Shown here: piece by piece, positions 19,331 to 28,487 of the stretch | Layout of the letters: each line of letters begins with the position of its first letter | How positions within the stretch are numbered: the stretch's first letter is position 1 | NCBI RefSeq assembly: GCF_018361265.1 | Contig: NZ_JAFLNH010000004.1 | Coordinates: 620,001-684,000, forward strand | DNA length: 64,000 bases | Direction: 5' to 3' | Source: Mycobacterium sp. SM1 | Lineage (GTDB): Bacteria > Actinomycetota > Actinomycetes > Mycobacteriales > Mycobacteriaceae | Translations under genes and position numbers: made by a program | Notes under the pieces: generated by a model | The model's input: only the letters and a program-made list of their open reading frames with translations | Databases searched by the model: none | What the model was told of the DNA's origin: nothing

Positions 19331-19834
19331 TTAGCCACTGGCCCCTTGCACGGCTTGCAGCACCGACATCGCCGACGCGCGAGACAACTTCCAGCCGCCC
19401 TGGTCCACGAACGTGACCGTCTGCGTGGTCGGCGCGAGCCTTGGGCCGGAGGCGGTCACATCCGCGGTGGCCGCGCCGGGGCCGGCGGGCTGGATGTTCG
19501 TCACGGTGAACGAAAGCGGCAGGTCGCCGTTGGCGGCGGCCTTTTGCATCTGCCGGTCCGCTATCCGGGCCTCGACCGGGCCAATGCCGCCTTCCACCAG
19601 ATAGCCCTTGCTGATAAACGACACACCCGGGTTGGCGAGGCCGTAAAGCACGTTCGACAACTGCTCGGGTGTGGGCACGTCGGCTCCCGGCTGCAGTGGC
19701 AGCGGCGCGCTGAAAACGACGGGCTCGACCTGGGGGGCGGGCCGGGGACTAGATGAAACGGAGGTCACACCTGCAACGGCTGCACCGACGGCGGCGGCCG
19801 CCGCCACGCCCGTAACGAGGGATTTCACGATCAC
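19331..19834 (-). CDS. MTB12/CFP-2-like secreted low-molecular-weight antigen
   Basis: 167 residues with a Sec signal peptide ([20 protein letters not shown]) and no lipobox. The mature part closely follows the MTB12 antigen pattern: [52 protein letters not shown] and [23 protein letters not shown]12 itself (Rv2376c) is elsewhere in H37Rv, and no such gene sits beside lppK there. This is therefore an extra paralogue, 8 bp upstream of lppK and divergent from mpa. The start may be the second GTG (VKSL). Confidence 0.8.
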   Translation of the reverse strand: MIVKSLVTGVAAAAAVGAAVAGVTSVSSSPRPAPQVEPVVFSAPLPLQPGADVPTPEQLSNVLYGLANPGVSFISKGYLVEGGIGPVEARIADRQMQKAAANGDLPLSFTVTNIQPAGPGAATADVTASGPRLAPTTQTVTFVDQGGWKLSRASAMSVLQAVQGASG

Positions 19835-19978
19835 AGCTGTCCTTTCGATTAGACCGGCTCAGTAGAGCTTAACCCCGAAATCTGGGTGTCGTATTTCGAG
19901 TCCGAGCACGAATCCGAAATCACCGGTAGCGTTGAGCTATCCACCGCGCCAACTTTCGGAGCGGGAAAGGAGCGCACC

Positions 19979-21790
19979 ATGGCTGAATCAGAGCGCGAAG
20001 TGTTCGGAGGCCCCATGTCCAGCGACGATGCCGCCGAGCTGGAGGAATTACGGCGAGAGGCGGCGATGCTGCGTGAGCAGTTGGAGAACGCCGTCGGGCA
20101 GAGTGCGGTGCGCGGAGCCAGGGATATCCGTCAACTCGAGGCACGCATCGACTCGCTCGCCGCGCGCAATTCCAAATTGATGGAAACCCTCAAAGAAGCC
20201 CGTCAGCAACTGCTGGCGCTGCGCGAGGAAGTCGACCGGCTCGGGCAGCCGCCCAGCGGTTACGGCGTATTGCTGTCGATCTACGACGACGACACCGTTG
20301 ACGTGTTTACCTCTGGGCGCAAGATGCGGTTAACATGCTCGCCCAACATCGACGTGAAAGCCCTCAAGAAGGGTCAAACCGTCCGGCTCAACGAGGCGTT
20401 GACCGTCGTGGAGGCCGGCTCGTTCGAGTCGGTCGGCGAGATCTCCACCTTGCGTGAGGTGCTAGCTGACGGTCACCGGGCCCTGGTTGTCGGGCATGCC
20501 GACGAGGAACGCGTCGTCTGGCTGGCCGAGCCGCTGGTTTCGCCGGACCTGCCTGACAGTGCCCCCGACGGCGACACCGACGACACCCGCCCCCGTAAGC
20601 TGCGCCCCGGGGACTCGCTGCTGGTCGACACCAAGGCCGGTTACGCGTTCGAGCGCATTCCCAAGGCCGAAGTCGAAGATCTGGTGCTCGAAGAGGTGCC
20701 AGATGTTTCCTATGACGACATCGGCGGCCTGAGCCGGCAGATCGAGCAGATCCGCGACGCTGTGGAACTGCCCTTCCTGCACCGGGACCTGTATAAGGAA
20801 TACGCGCTGCGTCCGCCCAAGGGGGTTTTGCTTTACGGCCCGCCCGGCTGCGGCAAGACGCTGATCGCCAAGGCGGTGGCAAACTCGCTGGCTAAGAAGA
20901 TGGCCGAGGTTCGCGGCGACGACGCGAAAGAGGCGAAGTCGTACTTCCTGAACATCAAAGGTCCCGAACTGCTGAACAAGTTCGTCGGCGAGACCGAACG
21001 TCATATCCGGCTGATCTTCCAGCGGGCACGGGAGAAAGCCTCGGAAGGCACGCCGGTGATCGTGTTCTTCGACGAGATGGACTCGATCTTCCGCACCCGG
21101 GGCACCGGAGTGTCCTCGGATGTGGAGACGACGGTGGTCCCGCAGCTGCTGAGCGAGATCGACGGCGTGGAGGGGCTGGAGAACGTCATCGTGATCGGCG
21201 CCTCCAACCGCGAGGACATGATCGATCCCGCGATTCTGCGGCCCGGGCGCCTCGATGTGAAGATCAAGATCGAACGGCCGGACGCCGAAGCCGCCCAGGA
21301 CATCTTCAGCAAGTACCTGACCGAAGACCTGCCGGTGCACGCCGACGATCTCGCCGAGTTCGGCGGTGACCGCGCGTTGTGCATCAAGGGGATGATCGAA
21401 AAGGTCGTCGATCGGATGTACGCCGAGATCGAGGACAACCGGTTCCTCGAGGTCACCTATGCCAACGGCGACAAAGAGGTCATGTACTTCAAGGACTTCA
21501 ACTCCGGTGCGATGATCCAAAACGTCGTGGACCGAGCCAAAAAGAACGCCATCAAGTCGGTCCTGGAGACCGGCCAGCCCGGGTTGCGGATTCAGCATTT
21601 GCTCGATTCGATCGCCGACGAGTTCGCCGAGAACGAGGATTTGCCCAACACCACCAATCCCGATGACTGGGCGCGGATCTCGGGCAAGAAGGGCGAGCGG
21701 ATTGTCTACATCCGCACCCTTGTCACCGGCAAGGGCTCGAGCACGTCGCGGGCCATCGACACCGAATCCAACCTGGGTCAGTATCTGTAG
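19979..21790 (+). CDS. mpa: Proteasome-associated AAA ATPase Mpa (ARC)
   Basis: A hexameric unfoldase that binds Pup on substrates and threads them into the 20S core. 603 residues. N-terminal coiled coil ~20-80 ([20 protein letters not shown]), where Pup docks; tandem OB folds ([15 protein letters not shown]); AAA module with Walker A GPPGCGKT at 287-294 and Walker B IVFFDEMD at 361-368; GASNRED and the Arg finger region RPGRLD. The C-terminus NLGQYL carries the proteasome-docking GQYL tail. ATG 19979 follows AAGGAG by 7 bases, so this start is preferred over an upstream frame from 19886. Confidence 0.97.
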   Translation: MAESEREVFGGPMSSDDAAELEELRREAAMLREQLENAVGQSAVRGARDIRQLEARIDSLAARNSKLMETLKEARQQLLALREEVDRLGQPPSGYGVLLSIYDDDTVDVFTSGRKMRLTCSPNIDVKALKKGQTVRLNEALTVVEAGSFESVGEISTLREVLADGHRALVVGHADEERVVWLAEPLVSPDLPDSAPDGDTDDTRPRKLRPGDSLLVDTKAGYAFERIPKAEVEDLVLEEVPDVSYDDIGGLSRQIEQIRDAVELPFLHRDLYKEYALRPPKGVLLYGPPGCGKTLIAKAVANSLAKKMAEVRGDDAKEAKSYFLNIKGPELLNKFVGETERHIRLIFQRAREKASEGTPVIVFFDEMDSIFRTRGTGVSSDVETTVVPQLLSEIDGVEGLENVIVIGASNREDMIDPAILRPGRLDVKIKIERPDAEAAQDIFSKYLTEDLPVHADDLAEFGGDRALCIKGMIEKVVDRMYAEIEDNRFLEVTYANGDKEVMYFKDFNSGAMIQNVVDRAKKNAIKSVLETGQPGLRIQHLLDSIADEFAENEDLPNTTNPDDWARISGKKGERIVYIRTLVTGKGSSTSRAIDTESNLGQYL

Positions 21791-21811
21791 CGCCGGGACG
21801 GGTTGCGCGGG

Positions 21812-21897
21812 CCGCAAACGGCCCGCATCGTCGTCGCGCTGGAGTTGAGGGCGCAACTCCTCGGCGGGCCCCAAATGGCCCGCATCGTCGTCGCGCC
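21812..21897 (-). repeat. GACGATGCGG-type repeat pair, reverse orientation, between mpa and dop
   Basis: Plus-strand GGCCCGCATCGTCGTCGCGC occurs at about 21814-21837 and again at about 21876-21896, separated by GAGTTGAGGGCGCAACTC, itself a hairpin (GAGTTG...CAACTC). Read on the minus strand the core is GACGATGCGGGCC, the same as at 23425-23604. It occupies nearly the whole mpa-dop spacer, so the hairpin could act on the transcript between the two genes. Confidence 0.75.
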
Positions 21898-21910
21898 TAG
21901 GCTGGAGACT

Positions 21911-23419
21911 ATGCAACGGATTATCGGGACGGAGGTCGAGTATGGCATTTCGTCGCCGTCCGACCCGACCGCAAACCCGATTTTGACCTCGACGCAGGCG
22001 GTCCTGGCGTATGCCGCCGCAGCGGGCATTCAGCGGGCCAAACGCACACGCTGGGACTATGAGGTGGAATCGCCGCTGCGGGATGCCCGGGGTTTCGATT
22101 TGAGCCGCTCGGCGGGGCCGCCGCCGGTGGTCGACGCCGATGAGGTCGGCGCGGCCAACATGATCTTGACCAATGGGGCGCGGCTTTATGTCGACCACGC
22201 GCACCCGGAATATTCGGCACCCGAGACCACCGACCCGCTGGATGCGGTGATTTGGGACAAAGCGGGCGAACGGGTGATGGAAGCCGCCGCCCGCCATGTT
22301 GCCAGTGTCCCCGGTGCCGTGAAGTTGCAGCTGTACAAAAACAACGTCGACGGCAAGGGTGCCTCCTATGGGGCGCACGAGAACTACCTGATGAGCCGCC
22401 AGACGCCGTTCTCGGCCATCATCGCCGGGTTGACGCCGTTCCTGGTGTCCCGCCAGGTGATCGTCGGGCAGGGCCGGGTAGGTATCGGGCCGGCCGGCGA
22501 CGAGCCAGGTTTTCAGCTTTCCCAGCGCGCCGATTACATCGAGGTCGAGGTCGGGCTTGAAACAACGTTGAAACGCGGCATCATCAACACTCGAGACGAG
22601 CCGCACGCCGACGCCGACAAATACCGTCGGCTGCACGTCATCATCGGCGACGCTAACCTTGCCGAGACCGCAACCTATCTCAAATTGGGCACCACCGCAC
22701 TGGTGCTGGATCTGATCGAAGAAGGCCCCCATCACAACCTGGACCTAAGCGACCTGACGCTGGCACGTCCGGTCCATGCGGTGCACGCCATCAGCCGCGA
22801 CCCGTCGCTGCGTGCCACCGTGGCGCTCGCCGATGGCCGGGAACTGACCGGTCTTGCGTTGCAGCGGACCTATCTCGACCGCGTCGCAAAGCTGGTCGAC
22901 TCGCGCGATCCGGATCCGCGCGCGGCGGACATCGTGCAAACCTGGGCGGACGTCCTTGACAAACTGGAGCGCGACCCGATGGAATGCGTCGACTTGCTGG
23001 ACTGGCCGGCCAAGCTGCGGATACTGGAGGGCTTTCGCCAGCGGGAGAATCTGAGCTGGTCAGCACCCCGGCTGCACCTAGTCGATCTGCAATATTCCGA
23101 TGTGCGGTTGGACAAGGGCCTGTACAACCGGCTGGTCGCGCGCGGTTCAATGCGCCGTTTAGTGACTGAGCAGCAGGTACTCAGCGCCGTGGACAACCCG
23201 CCAACAGACACTCGTGCCTACTTTCGTGGGGAATGCCTGCGCCGCTTCGGGGCCGACATCGCAGCGGCCAGCTGGGACTCGGTGATCTTCGACCTGGGCG
23301 GCGACTCGCTGGTGCGCATCCCGACACTGGAGCCGCTGCGGGGCAGTAAGGCGCATGTGGGAGCGTTGCTGGACTCGGTGGACACCGCGGTCGAATTGGT
23401 GGAGCAACTGACCGCCTGA
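21911..23419 (+). CDS. dop: Pup deamidase/depupylase Dop
   Basis: Converts the C-terminal Gln of Pup to Glu and removes Pup from substrates, with ATP as cofactor. 502 residues, a glutamine-synthetase-like fold related to PafA. Motifs: N-terminal [15 protein letters not shown] with catalytic-site acidic residues, the Dop-specific loop region [69 protein letters not shown] and the C-terminal [13 protein letters not shown] 21911 matches the orthologue; the upstream open frame is repeat sequence. It lies 120 bp after mpa. Confidence 0.97.
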   Translation: MQRIIGTEVEYGISSPSDPTANPILTSTQAVLAYAAAAGIQRAKRTRWDYEVESPLRDARGFDLSRSAGPPPVVDADEVGAANMILTNGARLYVDHAHPEYSAPETTDPLDAVIWDKAGERVMEAAARHVASVPGAVKLQLYKNNVDGKGASYGAHENYLMSRQTPFSAIIAGLTPFLVSRQVIVGQGRVGIGPAGDEPGFQLSQRADYIEVEVGLETTLKRGIINTRDEPHADADKYRRLHVIIGDANLAETATYLKLGTTALVLDLIEEGPHHNLDLSDLTLARPVHAVHAISRDPSLRATVALADGRELTGLALQRTYLDRVAKLVDSRDPDPRAADIVQTWADVLDKLERDPMECVDLLDWPAKLRILEGFRQRENLSWSAPRLHLVDLQYSDVRLDKGLYNRLVARGSMRRLVTEQQVLSAVDNPPTDTRAYFRGECLRRFGADIAAASWDSVIFDLGGDSLVRIPTLEPLRGSKAHVGALLDSVDTAVELVEQLTA

Positions 23420-23424
23420 ACGGC

Positions 23425-23604
23425 GTGGGTCCGGTGACGATGCGGGCCGGGGCGGCCCGAGGAGGAACCGGACAATTGGGCGTGGGTCCGGTGACGATGC
23501 GGGCCGGGGCGGCCCGAGGAGGAACCGGACAATTGGGCGTGGGTCCGGTGACGATGCGGGCCGGGGCGGCCCGAGGAGGAACCGGACAATTGGGCGTGGG
23601 TCCG
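23425..23604 (+). repeat. Tandem 57-bp repeat, 3.2 copies (VNTR), between dop and pup
   Basis: Three perfect 57-bp units (23425-23481, 23482-23538, 23539-23595) and the start of a fourth. Each unit begins GTGGGTCCGGTGACGATGCG, continues with a GGCCGGGGCGGCC self-complementary stretch and contains GAGGAGGA followed by CCGGACAATTGG. The core matches the interspersed repeats elsewhere in the window. It starts 6 bp after the dop stop and ends about 100 bp before pup. The unit length, a multiple of three, creates a spurious open frame. Perfect identity suggests recent expansion and copy-number variation between strains. Confidence 0.97.
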
Positions 23605-23701
23605 GGCGGGCTTGTGGTCGGGCCAGACCGTGTCGACCGGTAGGGTAGAGACACCGGCGTGCGTGTGATGCGCGGCCGCTTGACTAAGCAGGAGGCAGGC
23701 G

Positions 23702-23896
23702 ATGGCTCAGGAGCAGACGAAGCGTGGCGGTGGCGGCGGCGATGACGACGACTTCACCGGCAGCGTCGCCGCGGGTCAGGAGCGTCGCGAAAAGCTTGCC
23801 GAGGAGACCGACGATCTGCTCGACGAGATCGACGACGTGCTCGAGGAAAATGCTGAGGACTTCGTTCGGGCGTATGTCCAAAAGGGCGGACAGTGA
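23702..23896 (+). CDS. pup: Prokaryotic ubiquitin-like protein Pup
   Basis: 64-residue disordered protein tag. After deamidation by Dop its C-terminal Glu is linked to substrate lysines by PafA. The N-terminus is [18 protein letters not shown]; the helical Mpa-binding region is [20 protein letters not shown]; the C-terminus is GGQ, so deamidation is required. ATG 23702 is preceded by AGGAGG. The stop overlaps the GTG start of prcB by 4 bases. Confidence 0.98.
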   Translation: MAQEQTKRGGGGGDDDDFTGSVAAGQERREKLAEETDDLLDEIDDVLEENAEDFVRAYVQKGGQ

Positions 23897-24783
23897 CCTG
23901 GCCGTTCGGTTACCGTCTGGCCACCAACGCATTGCCCGGAGTTCCCGCAACCACCGTTGGGCTGTCCTCGTTCGCTGATTTGCTGCGCCGTCAGGCGCCG
24001 GAACTCCTTCCGGCCGGGTGCGGCGTAACAGACCCGCACGGTCCTGGCAGGCAACTAGCGCACGGCACCACCATTGTCGCGCTGAAATATCCCGGCGGTG
24101 TCGTCATCGCCGGTGACCGGCGCTCGACACAGGGAAACGTAATTGCCGGGCGCGATGTGAAAAAGGTGTACATCACCGACGAGTACACCGCGACCGGGAT
24201 CGCCGGCACCGCCGCGGTCGCCGTTGAGTTTGCGCGGCTGTATGCGGTCGAACTCGAACACTACGAGAAGCTCGAAGGCGTGCCGCTCACGTTTGCCGGG
24301 AAGGTCAACCGATTAGCCATCATGGTGCGCGGCAATCTGGCTGCTGCGATGCAGGGCCTGGTCGCGCTGCCGTTGCTGGCGGGCTATGACATCGACGAGA
24401 CCGACCCGCAAAAAGCGGGCCGCATCGTCTCGTTCGATGCCGCCGGCGGCTGGAACCTTGAGGAAGAGGGCTACCAGGCGGTGGGTTCGGGAGCGGTCTT
24501 CGCTAAGTCGTCGATGAAGAAGCTCTACCCGCAGGTGACCGACGCCGATTCTGCGCTGCGGGTGGCCGTCGAAGCCCTCTATGATGCCGCCGACGACGAT
24601 TCCGCTACCGGTGGGCCGGATCTGGTGCGCGGCATCTACCCGACAGCGGTTACCATCGACGCCGACGGCGCGGTCGACGTGCCCGAGCAGCGGGTCGCCG
24701 AGCTGGCCCGCGGGGTCATCGAAAGTCGCTCCCGGGCAAACGTGTACGGCCCGGGTGGGCAGACTTCGCGGAGCGAGACGTGA
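23893..24783 (+). CDS. prcB: 20S proteasome beta subunit
   Basis: Catalytic subunit of the core particle, 296 residues. A propeptide of 58 residues precedes the active-site Thr59 in [21 protein letters not shown]; autocleavage before it exposes the N-terminal nucleophile. Family landmarks are the Lys in [34 protein letters not shown] and [17 protein letters not shown] 23893 overlaps the pup stop, and its own stop overlaps the ATG of prcA, so pup-prcB-prcA are translationally coupled and made in linked amounts. Confidence 0.97.
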   Translation: MTWPFGYRLATNALPGVPATTVGLSSFADLLRRQAPELLPAGCGVTDPHGPGRQLAHGTTIVALKYPGGVVIAGDRRSTQGNVIAGRDVKKVYITDEYTATGIAGTAAVAVEFARLYAVELEHYEKLEGVPLTFAGKVNRLAIMVRGNLAAAMQGLVALPLLAGYDIDETDPQKAGRIVSFDAAGGWNLEEEGYQAVGSGAVFAKSSMKKLYPQVTDADSALRVAVEALYDAADDDSATGGPDLVRGIYPTAVTIDADGAVDVPEQRVAELARGVIESRSRANVYGPGGQTSRSET

Positions 24784-25508
24784 GCTTTCCCTATTTCATC
24801 TCGCCCGAGCAGGCGATGCGCGAGCGTGCCGAGATCGCACGCAAGGGCATCGCGCGGGGCAAAAGCGTGGTGGCGCTGGCCTACGCAGACGGGGTGCTGT
24901 TCGTTGCCGAAAACCCATCGCGGTCCCTGCAAAAGATCAGCGAGCTCTACGATCGAGTTGGGTTCGCTGCTGCGGGTAAATTCAATGAGCTAGACAATTT
25001 GCGCCGCGGGGGGATCCAGTTCGCCGACACCCGCGGCTACGCCTATGACCGCCGTGACGTCACCGGTCGGCAGCTGGCCAATGTTTACGCGCAGACCCTG
25101 GGGACCATTTTCACCGAGCAGCCTAAACCTTACGAAGTCGAACTGTGTGTGGCCGAGGTAGCCCATTACGGCGAGACTAAGCCGCCCGAGATGTACCGGA
25201 TCACCTACGACGGATCGATCAACGATGAGCCGAACTACGTGGTCATCGGTGGCACGACAGAGCCAATAACCAAGGCGCTCAAAGAGTCTTACACGGAAAA
25301 TGCCGGCCTGGTCGATGCGGTGCGGATCGCGGTCGAGGCGTTGCGTGCCGGCGGCGCCAACGGTGGTGAGCAACCCCGGCTTGGGGTGTCCACCTTGGAG
25401 GTGGCCATCCTTGACCAGAACCGGCCACGGCGGGCGTTCCGGCGGATTACCGGCACCGCGCTGGAGGCGTTGCTACCCAAGCAAGAGGGCTCCGAAACCA
25501 CGGGCTGA
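24780..25508 (+). CDS. prcA: 20S proteasome alpha subunit
   Basis: Forms the outer gated rings of the 20S core that dock Mpa. 242 residues. The gating N-terminus [20 protein letters not shown] is followed by [20 protein letters not shown], the alpha-subunit strand pair lacking a catalytic Thr, then [18 protein letters not shown] and [18 protein letters not shown]. The C-terminus [12 protein letters not shown] is flexible. It is the last gene of the pup-prcBA group; after its stop the sequence changes to a separately promoted, riboswitch-led gene. Confidence 0.97.
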   Translation: MSFPYFISPEQAMRERAEIARKGIARGKSVVALAYADGVLFVAENPSRSLQKISELYDRVGFAAAGKFNELDNLRRGGIQFADTRGYAYDRRDVTGRQLANVYAQTLGTIFTEQPKPYEVELCVAEVAHYGETKPPEMYRITYDGSINDEPNYVVIGGTTEPITKALKESYTENAGLVDAVRIAVEALRAGGANGGEQPRLGVSTLEVAILDQNRPRRAFRRITGTALEALLPKQEGSETTG

Positions 25509-25580
25509 TCGGCCCGCTGCGCAGCTGGGACATGAGCGATACCAAGCGCTTTGGTCAATTCTGGCCTGCGAATGAGCATG

Positions 25581-25609
25581 TTGCCGGGAGACCGAATCGG
25601 TGCTATCTT
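25581..25609 (+). promoter_or_regulatory. Probable sigma-A promoter for the M-box leader
   Basis: TTGCCG (25581-25586), a 17-bp spacer and TATCTT (25604-25609) form a good housekeeping-type promoter. Initiation would fall near 25616, just before the conserved 5' strand of the riboswitch. It makes the downstream gene independent of prcA transcription. Inferred from pattern and position. Confidence 0.6.
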
Positions 25610-25618
25610 GCGGAAGCA

Positions 25619-25773
25619 CCTCGTTAGGCGAGGCTCCTGGACGGACATAGGCCACTGATCTGACGACGTCGAGAGACGCCCAAGATCAGGACAGATCTCC
25701 CCGGCTTAAGGGGTGGTCCCAAGTGGCTTTTCTGCATCGGCAGAGATACGTCGCCCAGTGCCAAAGCTCAACG
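25619..25773 (+). ncRNA. M-box (ykoK) Mg2+ riboswitch
   Basis: A 5' leader of ~155 nt that matches the mycobacterial M-box class. Conserved blocks in order: GTTAGGCGAGGCTCCT (25622-25637), GGACATAGGCCACTGATC, GAGAGACGCCCAAGAT, CTCCCCGG...AAGGGGTGG hairpin, AGTGGCTTTTCTGCATCGG and the 3' closing block CCCAGTGCCAAAGCTCAACG (25754-25773). M-boxes fold on Mg2+ and shut off downstream expression. No terminator with a U-run follows before the ATG at 25856, so control may be by Rho access or translation. The downstream gene is not a magnesium transporter but a Stealth phosphotransferase. Confidence 0.88.
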
Positions 25774-25855
25774 TGTGAGGGCGCCGCTAACTTTAGCCAC
25801 GGCATCCCTCTTCGTGCTCTTCGACCGGCATCGAGTGCGGAAGGCAGGTGTTCCC

Positions 25856-27349
25856 ATGACCATCGACGTCGCTGCTGTCCAGTCAGCCCATGGGCTGCGC
25901 CTGACCCCTTACGAGGCGATGGTGGAAGATTTGCTGTTCGTTCGCACGGAGCTGGAGATGGCGGGCATCCCGTTCCTTCTCATCCGTGGCGCGGACGGCC
26001 GGCCGGCGCTCGTCGTGGACATCGCCTTGAGATCGCGGGTCGCCGAGGCCTTGATGGCCGCTTGCCTGGAAGCTCCGCTGCGCGCCAAGATCTATGACGG
26101 GACGGGCCGCCGCTCGGTGTATCTGGGTGATGGTCTGCTGTCGGTGGATCCCGACCCACGGTTGCTGCGGGTGTTTCGCCGGCGCGAATGCCCGCGTTCG
26201 GGCATGCGTTACGGCGCTTCCGCCGGGGTCGAACTGCAGTTCTGGGTGTTCGACGGACAGCAAGTCATCTGCCCGATCGAGAACTCGCTGACCCGGCGGG
26301 CGTTGCCGGTCAGTGAGATTGTTTATACGACAGTCGAACTTCACGGGCGGGTATGGCCGACGATCGCCGGGATGTTCACCCCGCACGCCGGCGACGTCAC
26401 ATTCGACATCGACATGGTGTTCTCTTGGGTCGACGGCAGCGACCCGGAATTTCGTGCACGCCGAGCGGCTGCGATGGCAGGGTACGTTCTGGGCGAAGGC
26501 GATGACGCCGACGCGCGGATTCGTCAGATCGACGAGCTAAAGTACGCCCTGCGCTCGGTGCACGCCTTTGCGCCGTGGGTGCGACGGATCTTCATCGCGA
26601 CCGACTCGCCGGTTCCGCAATGGCTCGCTCCGCACCCGAAGATCACCATCGTGCGCGCTGAGGATCACTTCACCGACCTTTCCGCATTGCCGGTGTACAA
26701 CAGTCATGCGGTTGAGACTCAGCTACACCACATCCCTGGTCTCGCAGAGCATTTCTTGTACTCCAACGATGACATGTTCTTCGGCCGGCCGCTTTCACCG
26801 ACGACGTTCTTCTCGCCCGGCGGCGTGACGAAGTTCATCGAGGCGGGCACGCGTATCGGACTCGGGGCCAACAATCCCGAGCGCAGCGGTTTCGAGAACG
26901 CGGCCCGCGTCAACCGCCAGCTGCTGTGGGAGAAGTTCGGCAAGATCATTACCCGCCACCTCGAGCACACGGCCGCTCCGCTGCGCAAGAGCGTGCTGTT
27001 CGAACTGGAGCGTGAGTTCCCGGAGGACTTCGCGCGCACCCAGGCGAGCCGTTTCCGGTCCAGCACGGACATCTCGGTGACCAACTCGTTGTATCACTAC
27101 TACGCGCTGATGACCGGGCGCGCGGTGCAAAACGAGTCGGCCAAGGTGCGCTACGTGGACACCACGACACGGTCCGGGCTGGCGCAGTTGCCGAAGCTCT
27201 TAAAGAAGCGCAAGTTCGACTTCTTCTGCCTCAACGACGGCAGCTTTCCGGAGGTAAGCGCCGAGGAGCGGGCACGCGTGGTCGGTGAGTTCCTCGAAAG
27301 CTACTTCCCGGTGCCAGCGCCATGGGAGCGAGCGGCTGGGGATGAGTGA
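25856..27349 (+). CDS. cpsY: Stealth-family sugar-phosphate transferase, CpsY-like (Rv0806c homologue)
   Basis: 497 residues. The Stealth conserved regions are in order: CR1 DIDMVFSWVDGSDPEFRARR (~182-201), CR2 IDELKYALRSVHAFAPWVRR, CR3 FLYSNDDMFFGRPL and CR4-like SSTDISVTNSLYHYYALMTG, then VDTTTRSGL. Stealth proteins are hexose-1-phosphoryltransferases that build phosphate-linked surface or capsular polysaccharide. An N-terminal ~170-residue region precedes CR1. ATG 25856 (MTIDVAAVQSAHG) resembles the H37Rv CpsY start; an earlier frame start at 25775 lies against the riboswitch. In H37Rv it sits beside Rv0805, as here, but far from the proteasome genes. Acceptor and product are unknown. Confidence 0.88.
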   Translation: MTIDVAAVQSAHGLRLTPYEAMVEDLLFVRTELEMAGIPFLLIRGADGRPALVVDIALRSRVAEALMAACLEAPLRAKIYDGTGRRSVYLGDGLLSVDPDPRLLRVFRRRECPRSGMRYGASAGVELQFWVFDGQQVICPIENSLTRRALPVSEIVYTTVELHGRVWPTIAGMFTPHAGDVTFDIDMVFSWVDGSDPEFRARRAAAMAGYVLGEGDDADARIRQIDELKYALRSVHAFAPWVRRIFIATDSPVPQWLAPHPKITIVRAEDHFTDLSALPVYNSHAVETQLHHIPGLAEHFLYSNDDMFFGRPLSPTTFFSPGGVTKFIEAGTRIGLGANNPERSGFENAARVNRQLLWEKFGKIITRHLEHTAAPLRKSVLFELEREFPEDFARTQASRFRSSTDISVTNSLYHYYALMTGRAVQNESAKVRYVDTTTRSGLAQLPKLLKKRKFDFFCLNDGSFPEVSAEERARVVGEFLESYFPVPAPWERAAGDE

Positions 27350-27368
27350 GACGCCGGGCGCAATCGCG

Positions 27369-28289
27369 CTATTCCCGGGTGAGCTGCGGTGCGAAGCGCG
27401 GTATCCGGGTGGCCGGCAGGATACTGACCCCGGCGTCGGCGAGTTCACGCCGCACCGCGTCCGGTGGGACGAACCGACCTACCGTGGGCCCGGCGGCCAG
27501 CGGTACGACGGTGTGCACCACCGTTTCCGGGTAGCAGTGCACGAGGTTGAACGCCTGCCCCCCGTCGTGACCTCGGGTTCCCGCCGTTAAGAGATCCTGG
27601 GTATAGCAGCTGGCCGAGGCCACCGAGACGGGGATGCCGGCGAAGGTGGCCGTCGTGGAGTAGTGCAGGTGCCCGGCCAGGATCGCGCGCACGTCGCTGC
27701 CCCAGAGCACCGGGGCCAGGCGCGCTTGATCGCGGAACTCCACCAGGACGGCGAGGTCCTGCACACTGGGAATCGGCGGGTGGTGCATGGCCAGGATGGT
27801 GCCAAAGGGAGCGGGTTCGGCCAGTTGATCGGCCAGCCACTTCAGCTGTTCCGGCGTGATCTCGCCATGATGGTAGCCGGGCACCGAGGTGTCCAAAACG
27901 ACAATGCGTAAACCCTCGATGTCGTGCACTCGGTCCATAGGCGCCATCGTCGGAGCCTCACGCAGCAGGTATTCCCGCACCGCAGCCCGGTTATCGTGAT
28001 TGCCCATCACCCAGATGACCTCGGCGCCCAGGCGTTCGGCCAACGGCTCAACCAGTTCACGCAGCTTGCGGTAGGCGTCGGGCTCTCCGGTGTCGGCAAG
28101 GTCGCCGGTGAAGATCAAGGCATCGGGCTGTGTTTGCGAGCCCTCAAGCCGCTCGAGCAGCTGGGATAATCGGGCCTCCGCGTCGACATCTCCGTACAGG
28201 TCGCCGTCGCCGGCCGTGAGATGGGTGTCGCTGATGTGAACGATGACATGGTCCGGCCGCGGATACTCCGCGACCCTGGGTCTGTCCAC
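27369..28289 (-). CDS. Class III cyclic-nucleotide phosphodiesterase / metallophosphoesterase (Rv0805 orthologue)
   Basis: 306 residues with all metallophosphoesterase ligands: [40 protein letters not shown] and LAGHLHYS. The last part ([25 protein letters not shown]) follows Rv0805, a dimeric dinuclear enzyme that hydrolyses 2',3'- and more weakly 3',5'-cyclic nucleotides. It is convergent with cpsY (19 bp between stops), exactly the Rv0805-Rv0806c pairing, and divergent from pafA. It was carried here together with cpsY relative to H37Rv. A link between cyclic nucleotides and the Stealth enzyme is speculation. Confidence 0.92.
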   Translation of the reverse strand: MDRPRVAEYPRPDHVIVHISDTHLTAGDGDLYGDVDAEARLSQLLERLEGSQTQPDALIFTGDLADTGEPDAYRKLRELVEPLAERLGAEVIWVMGNHDNRAAVREYLLREAPTMAPMDRVHDIEGLRIVVLDTSVPGYHHGEITPEQLKWLADQLAEPAPFGTILAMHHPPIPSVQDLAVLVEFRDQARLAPVLWGSDVRAILAGHLHYSTTATFAGIPVSVASASCYTQDLLTAGTRGHDGGQAFNLVHCYPETVVHTVVPLAAGPTVGRFVPPDAVRRELADAGVSILPATRIPRFAPQLTRE

Positions 28290-28487
28290 GGACTGGAGAG
28301 GCCTTTCTGCCGACTGCGTTCGCGGTAACGAACGATATCGACTCTACCGGACCGGTGTGGTTAGATCGCGCTTCGGCGGGAGTGTCGGCGAGATCATGCC
28401 CGATCACAATGCCCACTGCGGAATCGACGGCGTCAAGCGCCGCGGCGTTCCACACCGGTTACCGCAGACAACCAGTACGCTCGAATT

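Noticed and set aside
20462-22735. 757-residue open frame on the minus strand across mpa and dop
   Set aside because: It spans two certain genes and their spacer in antisense; no family is recognisable. A GC-codon shadow.
23425-23604. CRISPR array
   Set aside because: Units are contiguous perfect repeats with no variable spacers and no cas genes nearby.
23425-23643. 72-residue plus-strand ORF made of three identical 19-residue units
   Set aside because: It is produced solely by the 57-bp tandem repeat being a multiple of three; no ribosome-binding site or known family.
25619-25773. Cobalamin riboswitch, given B12 genes in the window
   Set aside because: The leader has M-box blocks and no B12-box; the downstream gene is unrelated to corrins. 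No B12-box was seen before metH or the cob genes either.
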